A stretch of 64,000 nt of DNA from Pyrinomonadaceae bacterium. GTDB lineage: Bacteria; Acidobacteriota; Blastocatellia; Pyrinomonadales; Pyrinomonadaceae. Of this stretch, positions 1 to 7,873 are shown in pieces. The translations under genes and the position numbers were made by a program. The number at the start of each line of letters is the position of its first letter. Within the stretch, counting starts at the first letter, position 1. The DNA is taken from contig JAJQRF010000007.1 of the NCBI GenBank assembly GCA_021228405.1, positions 215,230-279,229 on the forward strand, in the 5' to 3' direction. The notes beneath the pieces were generated by a model. That model did not search any database. It was not told where the DNA came from and worked only from the letters and a program-made list of their open reading frames with translations.

Positions 1-725
1 CGACCGATCCTGACAAATTCAAAATCTTTTATTTGCTTCCATTCCGCGCTGTTTCTGCCGAAGGATTCGACGTAGCGTTTGAACAGGTTGCCGACGGCGA
101 CGATGCCTGTTCCGGGCGTGTAGAAAAGCGCGTCGCGTTCGGCGCGTTTGTTTGAAAGCGTGATAAAAGTATCCTGCACGGCTTCGTTTTTTTGCCTCAA
201 TTCGGTTAGAAATTCTCTTAAGGTTATGATCTTGAGATCGTCTTCGTTCGGCTTGTAAGCCGCTTGTGCTTCGAGCGCGGAGATGACGGCTTCAAAATTT
301 TCAATCCGGTTGGCGCGGCTCATCTGCGCCGCCGAATTTGCCTTTTCCGATTCGTCGAAATCGGGCGAATTCGGGTCGTCCTTCGGCTTTTTCGTTTTGC
401 GCTGTCCGCTTATCTTGCGCGTGTAGGTTTTCGTGTCCTCGATCACGGAAGCCTCGATGCCCGCGCCTTTCATCGCATTGATGATGCGCGGCATCAGCGG
501 TCCGAGCCTTTCAAAAGCATCCTGCGCGGCGGCGGTCGCATTGCGGTAAGGCGTGCGCGATGCAATGATCTCCGACAGAATATTTTCGCCCGCCGTGATC
601 TGCGCCAGCATCGCGTTCAGTGCCAAAAGTTCGTTCGTCGGTGCATATTTCGCGCCCCAACTGACGGCAAAATGATGTTCTTTTTTGAATAGTTCCAGAT
701 TTTTTGCATGTCCTTGTTCACTCAT
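1..725 (-). CDS. Hypothetical protein, truncated by the window edge
   Basis: An open frame runs from an ATG at 723-725 to the left edge with no stop, giving 241 codons. The protein starts MSEQGHAKNLELFKKEHHF and is helical and charged, with a basic patch around residues 105-120 (KISGQRKTKKPKDD). It has no signal peptide or membrane segment. The opening resembles, from memory, uncharacterised proteins of Bacteroidota that begin with a HAKN motif; their function is unknown. A promoter candidate lies about 310 bp upstream. It sits next to restriction-modification remnants but no functional link can be shown. Confidence 0.7.
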   Translation of the reverse strand, partial: MSEQGHAKNLELFKKEHHFAVSWGAKYAPTNELLALNAMLAQITAGENILSEIIASRTPYRNATAAAQDAFERLGPLMPRIINAMKGAGIEASVIEDTKTYTRKISGQRKTKKPKDDPNSPDFDESEKANSAAQMSRANRIENFEAVISALEAQAAYKPNEDDLKIITLREFLTELRQKNEAVQDTFITLSNKRAERDALFYTPGTGIVAVGNLFKRYVESFGRNSAEWKQIKDFEFVRIG

Positions 726-1105
726 AACAGTTTCGTAGGAAGTTTTCGACAGGAAAGTTAGGGGAAAGTTCCCGTGAAACCGAAGGCAGTGAAAAAGAAA
801 GAGGCGGTGCAAAAGGAGAAAAAGAAAAGAGTTTTCCGAGCGAAAAACCCGCCGCAGACAGCCGAAAAATCTCCGCAAACCGCCGTCCGCTTTCCGCCGC
901 CGCAAGACTTACCGCCCGTCGGTTAAACGAGTTCGTCAGGCACGAGCAAAGCGAAAACTTATAGGGGAAACCGATGCCCGCCCCGACAATTTTCCGGCAA
1001 ATCCGGCTACACGAAAACACTAAAAGTCTGCGACAAAAGAAATTTAATTTATTTAATGGAAAATTGTCAAGATTTTTTCGGAGTTTTTCTTCAAATACAA
1101 TTATC
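726..1105. other. Intergenic stretch without a supported gene
   Basis: This 380-bp gap lies between the edge gene and the methylase remnant. Both strands carry only short frames whose translations look like noise. The part near 780-900 is purine-rich on the plus strand. The only recognisable element is the minus-strand promoter-like pair at 1042-1070. Confidence 0.5.
1042..1070 (-). promoter_or_regulatory. Candidate sigma70-type promoter
   Basis: On the minus strand TTGACA (1065-1070) is followed by a 17-nt spacer and TTAAAT (1042-1047). It points towards the gene ending at the left edge, leaving a leader of about 310 nt. The -35 box is perfect and the -10 is 4 of 6. No other evidence supports it. 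Confidence 0.4.
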
Positions 1106-2842
1106 TCACCGCTCTGACAGAGTAACCCGATCATTAACCGCAGAAGAAAGGATTTGATAAAGAGCCGACAAAATTGCTTCATCAACTCCAAATGCCCGCA
1201 AAACAACCGTGTCGAAATTTATTCTGTCAGCTCTTTGAATTTCTTCAATGATCGGCTGAATATCTCTTTCTTTAATTGGCTGAAATGCGTTCAAAATATC
1301 CCGTTTGGATTCTGCTGACAATAGATTAGGATTTAGCACCCGCAGGGTTTTAAAGTAATTCGCGTTCAAATCTAATACCCCTAAATTCCTCGATGTGCCG
1401 CGCATTTCAATTGTCAAAAACGTAATGACTGAATTGAGCAGAGCCGCCATCAATTCAACATCCTGACCTGCATTTACTGTCATAGCTATTAACCTTTGGT
1501 CAATCGTGAACGGTTCCTCTGCAAAGCTAAAGAAAAATCTTTCGTAAGGATTTACTGCCGTAACGATATTAGCTTTTTTCGGGCGTAACGAATACCAAAA
1601 AGGTCGATGCCCTGCACAAGCATCTTGAATTGTTTTTGAGCCATTTTTGTTGGTGGCGTTTTCAAATCTTTTTATCCAACGATATGCACCCGGAAACTCT
1701 CTTCTCAAATCGGCTTCGGGCAAATTGCACACAAATAAAAAGTAATTGTAATTACCGTCAAATTCTAAGGTTTCTAATTCGGTCGGGCTTTTAACATATG
1801 GAATTAAAAACCTTTCCTCAATTCCCGTATTTGCAACTTGATTGGCTGGAATTACAAACATTTCATTCCAACCTGTTCTTTCACCGCGAAATGAATCAAT
1901 GAAATCAGGATAAAATGGAACTAAATACTCATCGAATTGTTCAAATAAATTGGCGGAAATAAAAAACGTATCCCAATTTTCCTGTGATGCTAATGAATTA
2001 TTCAACTGTTCATTTGAAATAATGCTGACGCTTACTGAGCCCTCTGTTTTGTGGTAAAGATTTTTAAATGATTCATCTTTTCGCCAACTTGCATTTCGCG
2101 GATTGTCGCAATTATCTATGTCGGCATAAAAGTCTTCGATTTGTCGTAGTTGATAGTTAATATCTTCCTGATTAAAAAATTCTTCGAGTTTGAAATTGAT
2201 TGTTACAAACTTTGTCGGTTCGTCGCGTTGTCCGCGTTGGAGAACAGAATAAATAGTTGAAACCTGTGATTCCGTAAACCAATGTTCGGCATTACTGCGA
2301 ACAACGTATTTAATGTGAAAATTTTCGAGCAGAAATTGTTTGAACTGAAAGCCGTATTCCTTACCGAGCCAAGCATTTGAAGTTATCGCGGATAAAAAAC
2401 CGTCTTCCTTCAAAAAGCGAATCGAATTGTAAATGCAGTAAGTAAAATAATCGGAACGCTCATTGATACGAAATGTATTATTTCGCAGAAAGGCTTGCTG
2501 TTGTTTCTCGAATCTTTCTCTGAAATATTCGGTTAAAACATCATTCGGAATATCTTCTTGCTGAACGAAAGGAAAATTACTGGCGATTGCATCAAAAACA
2601 GGTATTTCCTGCTCGATCTTGTTTTCATAATTTGCCGAATCGGGAAATACAACTGTCGCGCCGGATTCCAAATTGAAAAAATCATCTCGCATAACACGCG
2701 GAAAATTATCCGTCTGCCCGACTTTTTGTTTGTAAAGATTGATAACCGAAAGAATCGCGGGAAAATGCGAAACATCATTTCCCCAAATTTGATTGAGTAA
2801 TTGCGAATGATTATTATTGCCGAAAAAATTTAGAATCTGATT
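1106..2842 (-). pseudogene. C-terminal part of an N6-adenine DNA methylase, 5' end lost
   Basis: From an internal ATG at 2692 the frame encodes 528 residues, with the methylase segment SNFPFV (a variant of the NPPF/Y catalytic motif) near residue 38. After it come sequences typical of class I N6 methylases, such as FLSAITSNAWLGKEYGF. The same frame stays open upstream of this ATG without a start and reads HSQLLNQIWGNDVSHFPAIL. This matches, from memory, the part of these enzymes just before the catalytic motif. The frame ends abruptly at the stop of the 78-aa gene (2843-2845). The SAM-binding motif I and the whole N-terminal half are therefore missing. I read it as a decayed methylase cut at about 2842, probably when the neighbouring module arrived. 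A short product from 2692 could still be made but would lack SAM binding. Confidence 0.75.
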
Positions 2843-3079
2843 TTAGTTTAGTTGAATTTCTGCTAATTGCACTTCGTCAATATCTGATAAATAATCGTCG
2901 GTTTTACATTTTGGGCAAGCCTTGAAAAGTTGTTCGTCATCTTCATCCCAAATATAAACTAAAGTATTGTCATTTCTTGGATCTATAATTTCTTCATAAT
3001 AATAAGTCCAACAATTATTACAGCGAACAATTTCGTAACCTTCTGCCACTTTGTTTATATTTCTTATGCCGTAAATCAT
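2843..3079 (-). CDS. Small zinc-ribbon-like protein of the restriction module
   Basis: This encodes a 78-residue acidic protein with two CxxC pairs, RCNNCW near residue 20 and ACPKCKT near residue 57, spaced as in a zinc ribbon. The start codon overlaps the stop of the Mrr-type nuclease gene (ATGA, 3076-3079), so the two are translationally coupled. Its function is not recognisable. Its stop lies exactly at the junction with the truncated methylase, in the same reading frame. Confidence 0.65.
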   Translation of the reverse strand: MIYGIRNINKVAEGYEIVRCNNCWTYYYEEIIDPRNDNTLVYIWDEDDEQLFKACPKCKTDDYLSDIDEVQLAEIQLN

Positions 3080-4068
3080 TTTTTCCTCAATCGTTCAATC
3101 GGATGAACTTTTCCGCTATTTTCATCTGTATATTTCCAAAATTTCCAACCGTTTACAGGCATTCCGTTTTGAACCTTTGTTCCAGCAGCAGAAGGCGATT
3201 TATAAACTTCATTTTCATAAACGATTTTCGTTGGAGAAAAATAAACTGCGAAGTGCTTATGATTTTTGTAATTGGCAAAAATCTCTATTCCCATTGATTC
3301 GTCAATTTCCTCTGATTCAGGGAAATCGAAAGCTAATTCATCACTGTCAATATCGTAAATAGTAACTCTTTCGGAAATCACACCTATTCCAAATTCACAT
3401 AATAAATCAACAAGCTGAATTCCATTCATCATAGAAATCGGATTTTTATAAGGGTCGTTAGCTTCTTCGATTGCTGGACGCGAAAAATCTGATGTTGTGA
3501 TAAATAGACCTGTTTGATGCGGTCGTAAACTTCCTCGTAATTCAGAAATTTCTTTTCTTTGTATATTATTTCGCCATCTTTTTACTTGAACACTGATACT
3601 ATTTTTGATTACACCTGCAACTACTAATTCGCCAACAACATCAATTCCACCATCTCCTGTTTTACCTCTTACTTCAACATTCTCAAAATTCAAATTTCTC
3701 AAAACTTCGCCGATTAATTCCTCAAACTTTGTCGGGTGCATTGCGTGTAAGGCTTCAAGTAAATGCTTCTTAACTTCTTGATTTTTATTTCTTATGTCAG
3801 CAAATATGCCTTTCGGTTCGTTTGCGGCTAATCCGAACCAGCCTTTTCCGAAAGAGATAAATGTCGGTTCAGTTCCTTGCGATTTTGATTTTCTGATGTC
3901 GCTATTGATTGCAGACGAAATGTTTCCGGCAACTATCAAATCGTCGCTTTCGATAAAACCTAAATCAAAAGCCTTATTTGCCAAATCTCGATAATGAATT
4001 TGTTTTAACTTTGGTTCTTCGCTCAAAATTTTGTGAGCTATTTCAAGGTAGGTTAAATTTTCTGCCAT
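3076..4068 (-). CDS. Mrr-type restriction endonuclease with HARE-HTH domain
   Basis: This is a 330-residue protein. Residues 1-80 resemble a HARE-type winged helix (LTYLEIAHKILSEEP, HYRDLANKA, GKGWFGL). Residues 100-230 form a PD-(D/E)xK nuclease of the Mrr family, with FEELIGEVLRNLNF, the catalytic GGIDVVGE and VQVKRW, and the late LFITTSDFS segment. The C-terminal 90 residues are unassigned. Such enzymes cut DNA, often in response to modification. It starts 3 bp after the stop of the upstream methylase and overlaps the downstream zinc-ribbon gene, so the three form one operon. I infer a restriction-modification or modification-dependent restriction module. Confidence 0.85.
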   Translation of the reverse strand: MAENLTYLEIAHKILSEEPKLKQIHYRDLANKAFDLGFIESDDLIVAGNISSAINSDIRKSKSQGTEPTFISFGKGWFGLAANEPKGIFADIRNKNQEVKKHLLEALHAMHPTKFEELIGEVLRNLNFENVEVRGKTGDGGIDVVGELVVAGVIKNSISVQVKRWRNNIQRKEISELRGSLRPHQTGLFITTSDFSRPAIEEANDPYKNPISMMNGIQLVDLLCEFGIGVISERVTIYDIDSDELAFDFPESEEIDESMGIEIFANYKNHKHFAVYFSPTKIVYENEVYKSPSAAGTKVQNGMPVNGWKFWKYTDENSGKVHPIERLRKK

Positions 4069-4071
4069 AAT

Positions 4072-4866
4072 TCATTTTGCTAAAGCCATTTCTTTTTTGC
4101 CAATAAAATATCTCTGTTCGAGAGTCGCTGCAACAAGAAAACTCCCGCTCCCGCAAGCATTATCGAGAACAATGTCGCCTTTGTTCGTATAAGTTCTGAT
4201 TAACCATTGGGCTAATTTAACGGGTTTTTGCGTCGGATGATGTACTTTACCTTCGCTTTCGGCGGTTTTGAAATAAATGGCTTCGGTGACGGAATCCATC
4301 TGCAATTCGTAATCGTCTTTTTTGTAATAGAAATTATCGTAATCCCATTTATTCAAATCCATTTCAATAATATCTGTCGGGTAACGTCCGCCCTCGCTTT
4401 TAACGTGTCGCGGTTTGAAATCGCCATAACTGCCAGTGTATTGGTCTTTTCGCACACCTTTATCATAAGGTTCGCCTTCGGTCATTTGCGGATTGTAAAC
4501 GGGTTGTTTTTTGTAAAATATACAAATGTCCTCGTGTTTGCGTAACGGTTGTTTTTTTGCATTGAGAAAATTGGTCGGCTTGGATTTTATCCAAACGATT
4601 TTATATTTGAATAATTTTTCATTGCTCAAAATAAGTTTCGCGGTGAAAAGTCCTTGCGCCGTCAAAGCAATGCAACCGTTCAGCTTAGTAATTCGCTCGT
4701 ATTGTTCCCAAAGTTTTTCAAGATCGATTACTGAATCCCATTTGTTTTGGGTTGTTCCATAAGGTAAATCACAAAGAACCATATCAACAGACGCATCAGG
4801 TATATGCTTCATCACTTCCAGACAGTCGCCTTGAATCACTTTATTTTTGAAATCAGCTATATTCAT
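4072..4866 (-). CDS. Site-specific DNA methyltransferase (N4/N6, beta-type order)
   Basis: This 264-residue protein has catalytic motif IV as DLPYGT near residue 34, before the SAM-binding motif VLDNACGSGSFLVAA near residue 236. That order is typical of beta-class amino-methyltransferases. The segment HPTQKPVKLAQWLIRTY precedes motif I, as is usual. It should modify adenine-N6 or cytosine-N4 at the site cut by the adjacent Mrr-type nuclease. The C-terminus (FIGKKEMALAK) is a few residues shorter than normal, where the family usually reads FIGIE plus a helix, so the end may have been trimmed. It is the first gene of the three-gene module. Confidence 0.88.
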   Translation of the reverse strand: MNIADFKNKVIQGDCLEVMKHIPDASVDMVLCDLPYGTTQNKWDSVIDLEKLWEQYERITKLNGCIALTAQGLFTAKLILSNEKLFKYKIVWIKSKPTNFLNAKKQPLRKHEDICIFYKKQPVYNPQMTEGEPYDKGVRKDQYTGSYGDFKPRHVKSEGGRYPTDIIEMDLNKWDYDNFYYKKDDYELQMDSVTEAIYFKTAESEGKVHHPTQKPVKLAQWLIRTYTNKGDIVLDNACGSGSFLVAATLEQRYFIGKKEMALAK

Positions 4867-4882
4867 AAATTAATTTGAAAAG

Positions 4883-4920
4883 TTGCCTAAAAAATTAAGT
4901 CATTTCAACTTTTTAGGCAA
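4883..4920. terminator. Inverted repeat behind valS, likely terminator
   Basis: Perfect 11-nt arms TTGCCTAAAAA (4883-4893) and TTTTTAGGCAA (4910-4920) enclose a 16-nt loop, 18 bp beyond the valS stop. Read on the minus strand it is followed by CTTTTC and an A/T-rich stretch, so it could end valS. It also lies just upstream of the methylase gene and could instead be an operator for the restriction module. Confidence 0.5.
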
Positions 4921-4937
4921 GCAAGTTTTGTCTTGTT

Positions 4938-7682
4938 TTATTTCAAAGCCTCTAAATTTTGCTTCAAGGTCTGTGTCTGATTTTCAATTTCGGCAACACG
5001 GTCGCGGAGTTCCTGCACTTTTTCGGCGGGTGCACGGTCAACGAAATTGGCGTTCGACAGTTGTTTGTTAAGCTGTTCGCTTTCCTTTTCGAGTTTGGCG
5101 ACCTGATTTTCGAGCCGGGCGGTTTCTTTTTCAAAATCGATCAAACCTTCGAGCGGAACGGCAATCTCGGCGACGCTCGTGACGGCTTTTGCCGAAGCCT
5201 TCGGCACGTCGAGCGTTTCCGCGAGCACCAGTTTTTCGGCGCGGGCGAGCTTTAAAATCTGCGCTTCGTTTGCCGTGAAAATCTTTTGCGCTTCCGCGTC
5301 GGCGGCGATGTGAATCGGGAATCTGTCCGACGGTTTGATCTGCATTTCCGCACGAATGTTGCGGATTTTCGAGATCACGTCGATGACGGCTTGCATTTCC
5401 GCTCCGGCGCGTTCGTCAATTAATTTCTCATCGCCGAGCGGAAAATCGGCGAGCATCACCGTCTGCGCGGCGTTCTTGTATGCCGCGTTGTGCAGGTCGC
5501 TCGAAACATTCGGCAATTTCTGCCAGAGTTCCTCGGTCAGATACGGCATAAACGGGTGAAGCAGACGCAAAGCCTGTTCGAGAATCGTCAAAATGCGCGA
5601 ACGTGCTTCCAGTTGGTCTTTGGTCTTTGGTCTTCGGTCTTCGGCTTCTTCCGTCGGCTCACCGCTCACGGCTGACTGCTCGCTGATCGAATCTTTAACG
5701 AGTTCGATATACCAATCGCAGAAATCGTTCCAGAAAAATTGATACAGCAGGCGCACGGCTTCGTGAAATTGATAAGTATCGATCGCTTTGTTGACGGCTT
5801 GCGCGGTTTTGTTCAAACGCGAAATTATCCATTTATCGGCAATCGTCGCGTTTTCGTCTAATTTCAATAATGAAATATCAACGCTTGCACCCTCGCTGTT
5901 CATCAGGCAAAAACGCGCCGCGTTCCAAATCTTGTTGGCAAAATTGCGGTAGGTTTCGATCAAAAGATCGTTCCATTTGATGTCCGCACCGGTTGCGATG
6001 CTTGCCAGATAAATGCGCGTCGCGTCAACGCCGAACTTGTCGAACATTTCGATCGGGTCAACGCCGTTGCCGCGCGATTTCGACATCGGTTTGCCATCTT
6101 TGCCCAAAACCGTTCCCGTCACGAGCACGTCGTTAAAGGCAATTTTATTCACGAATTTCTTCGTCATCATCATCATCCGCGAAACCCAGAGGAAAATAAT
6201 GTCGCGTCCCGTTACCAAAACATCAGTTGGTGCAAATGTGTTCAAATCTTCAGTTTCAGTAATTTCTCCATTCCACCCAAAGGTTGAAAACGCCCACAAG
6301 CCCGACGAAAACCACGTATCGAGAACGTCGTTTTCCTGTTTCAGATTTTCCGTTCCCGCTTGCGCTTTTGCTTCTTCAAAAGTCCGCGCAACGAAAACGT
6401 TTCCCTGTTCGTCATACCACGCCGGAATCTGATGCCCCCACCAAAGCTGGCGCGAGATCGTCCAATCCTTCAGATTTTCGAGCCACGCCGTATAAACCTT
6501 TGCGTGCGGAACTTCGGGGAAAAAACGCGGCGCGTTTTCGTTTTTTACCAGTTCGAGCGCAATATCGCGCATTTCGTCCATTTTCACGAACCATTGCTCG
6601 GAAAGAATCGGCTCGACAATGGTTTTACAGCGTTCGCAAACGGGCAAACTGATCTCGTAATCGTCTTGTTTTTCAAGCAAACCCAACTCTTCAAATTTTT
6701 CGACGACCTTTTCACGTGCTTTGAACCTGTCCAAACCGACAAATTCCTCACCCGCATTTTCGTTCATCGTCGCATCGTCGTTCATCACGAGAATCTGCGG
6801 CAAATTGTGACGTTCGCCGACTTGATAATCGTTCGGATCGTGCGCGGGCGTAATTTTCACCGCGCCCGTTCCGAATTCGCTGTCAACGTATTCGTCGGCA
6901 ATGATCGGGATTTCACGATCAGTCAACGGAAGCTCGATCATTTGTCCGATCAAATCCTTGTAGCGTTCGTCTTTCGGATTGACGGCAACCGCCGTGTCGC
7001 CGAGCATCGTTTCGGGACGCGTCGTCGCAACCGTGATCTTACGGTCGGAATTTTTCACGGGATATTGTAAATAGGTGAGTTTACCGTCTTTTTTCGTTTC
7101 CTCTTTTACTTCGAGATCGGACAGAACGGTTTTGTCCTTCGGGCACCAGTTGACGATGCGAAGCCCGCGATAAATCCAGCCTTCTTCGTAAAGCGTGCAG
7201 AAAACCTCACGCACTGCGCGCGACAAACTTTCGTCCATCGTGAAACGATGGCGCGACCAATCGACCGACGCGCCTTCGCGCCGCATCTGTTCGGTGATCG
7301 TGTTGCCGTATTCTTCCTTCCATTTCCACGCACGGCGGATAAATTCCTCGCGCCCGATGTCGAGCGGCGATTTGTTTTCGTCTTTGCGAAGCTGTTCGAC
7401 GACTTTGCGCTGAACCGAAATTCCCGCGTGATCCGTGCCCGGAAGCCATAAGGTTTTAAAACCCTGCATCCGTTTGCGGCGCGTCAAAACGTCCATCAGA
7501 GTGTGCTGAAGCGCGTGTCCCATATGAAGCGAACCCGTCACGTTCGGCGGCGGAATGACGATCGAATATTTTTCCGCATTCGGATTTTCGTTGAGTTCGG
7601 GCTTAAAACAGCCCGCCGCTTCCCATTTTTGATAATGACTTTCTTCGGCTTCCTTCGGGTTATATGCTTTTGCGATTTCCAT
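4938..7682 (-). CDS. valS: Valyl-tRNA synthetase
   Basis: This is a 914-residue class I aminoacyl-tRNA synthetase that charges tRNA-Val in the cytoplasm. The HIGH signature appears as LHMGHAL at residues 52-58 after PPPNVTG. The KMSKS signature appears as KPMSKSRGN in the second half. The editing (CP1) domain lies between them, with TTRPETMLGDTAVAV. The C-terminus is a coiled coil (ARLENQVAKLEKESEQL), a ValRS hallmark that contacts the tRNA. Length and motifs are normal. A possible insert of charged, low-complexity residues (PTEEAEDRRPKTKDQ) lies before the anticodon-binding domain end. It is preceded by a 7-nt repeat hairpin and appears to be transcribed alone. Confidence 0.98.
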   Translation of the reverse strand: MEIAKAYNPKEAEESHYQKWEAAGCFKPELNENPNAEKYSIVIPPPNVTGSLHMGHALQHTLMDVLTRRKRMQGFKTLWLPGTDHAGISVQRKVVEQLRKDENKSPLDIGREEFIRRAWKWKEEYGNTITEQMRREGASVDWSRHRFTMDESLSRAVREVFCTLYEEGWIYRGLRIVNWCPKDKTVLSDLEVKEETKKDGKLTYLQYPVKNSDRKITVATTRPETMLGDTAVAVNPKDERYKDLIGQMIELPLTDREIPIIADEYVDSEFGTGAVKITPAHDPNDYQVGERHNLPQILVMNDDATMNENAGEEFVGLDRFKAREKVVEKFEELGLLEKQDDYEISLPVCERCKTIVEPILSEQWFVKMDEMRDIALELVKNENAPRFFPEVPHAKVYTAWLENLKDWTISRQLWWGHQIPAWYDEQGNVFVARTFEEAKAQAGTENLKQENDVLDTWFSSGLWAFSTFGWNGEITETEDLNTFAPTDVLVTGRDIIFLWVSRMMMMTKKFVNKIAFNDVLVTGTVLGKDGKPMSKSRGNGVDPIEMFDKFGVDATRIYLASIATGADIKWNDLLIETYRNFANKIWNAARFCLMNSEGASVDISLLKLDENATIADKWIISRLNKTAQAVNKAIDTYQFHEAVRLLYQFFWNDFCDWYIELVKDSISEQSAVSGEPTEEAEDRRPKTKDQLEARSRILTILEQALRLLHPFMPYLTEELWQKLPNVSSDLHNAAYKNAAQTVMLADFPLGDEKLIDERAGAEMQAVIDVISKIRNIRAEMQIKPSDRFPIHIAADAEAQKIFTANEAQILKLARAEKLVLAETLDVPKASAKAVTSVAEIAVPLEGLIDFEKETARLENQVAKLEKESEQLNKQLSNANFVDRAPAEKVQELRDRVAEIENQTQTLKQNLEALK

Positions 7683-7689
7683 AAAATTC

Positions 7690-7790
7690 GTTAGTTGTTC
7701 GTGGTTCGTCGTTCGTTGTTAGTTGCAGGTTGAGTAAATCTGCGCACCTAAAATTAAATTCAACCAACAACGAACGACGAACCACGAACA
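7690..7790. repeat. Heptanucleotide-lattice inverted repeat upstream of valS
   Basis: Six consecutive 7-mers fill 7690-7731: GTTAGTT, GTTCGTG, GTTCGTC, GTTCGTT, GTTAGTT, GCAGGTT. The inverse complement follows at 7761-7790 (CAACCAA, CAACGAA, CGACGAA, CCACGAA). The 30-nt arms 7696-7725 and 7761-7790 match at 29 of 30 positions around a 35-nt loop. The element lies in the valS leader and ends a few bases from its start codon. Confidence 0.9.
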
Positions 7791-7809
7791 AATTTTTAAT
7801 TCTAAAACA

Positions 7810-7851
7810 AAAGAGGCTGATTTTCATCTTGAAAGAAAAATCAGCCTCTTT
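7810..7851. terminator. Bidirectional rho-independent terminator
   Basis: The arms AAAGAGGCTGATTTT (7810-7824) and AAAATCAGCCTCTTT (7837-7851) pair perfectly around a 12-nt loop. T runs follow on both strands. It lies 22 bp beyond the stop of the large response-regulator gene and would separate it from valS. Confidence 0.85.
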
Positions 7852-7873
7852 TTTACTTTGTATTTTTTACTTA

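Noticed and set aside
718..1206. Minus-strand frame of 162 codons overlapping the methylase remnant
   Set aside because: It overlaps the better-supported methylase frame, its translation is Arg/Phe/Ser-rich without family features, and it crosses A/T-rich promoter-like DNA.
7690..7790. Riboswitch or T-box leader for valS
   Set aside because: No T-box motif was found; the leader is a simple 7-mer inverted repeat shared in type with unrelated genes.
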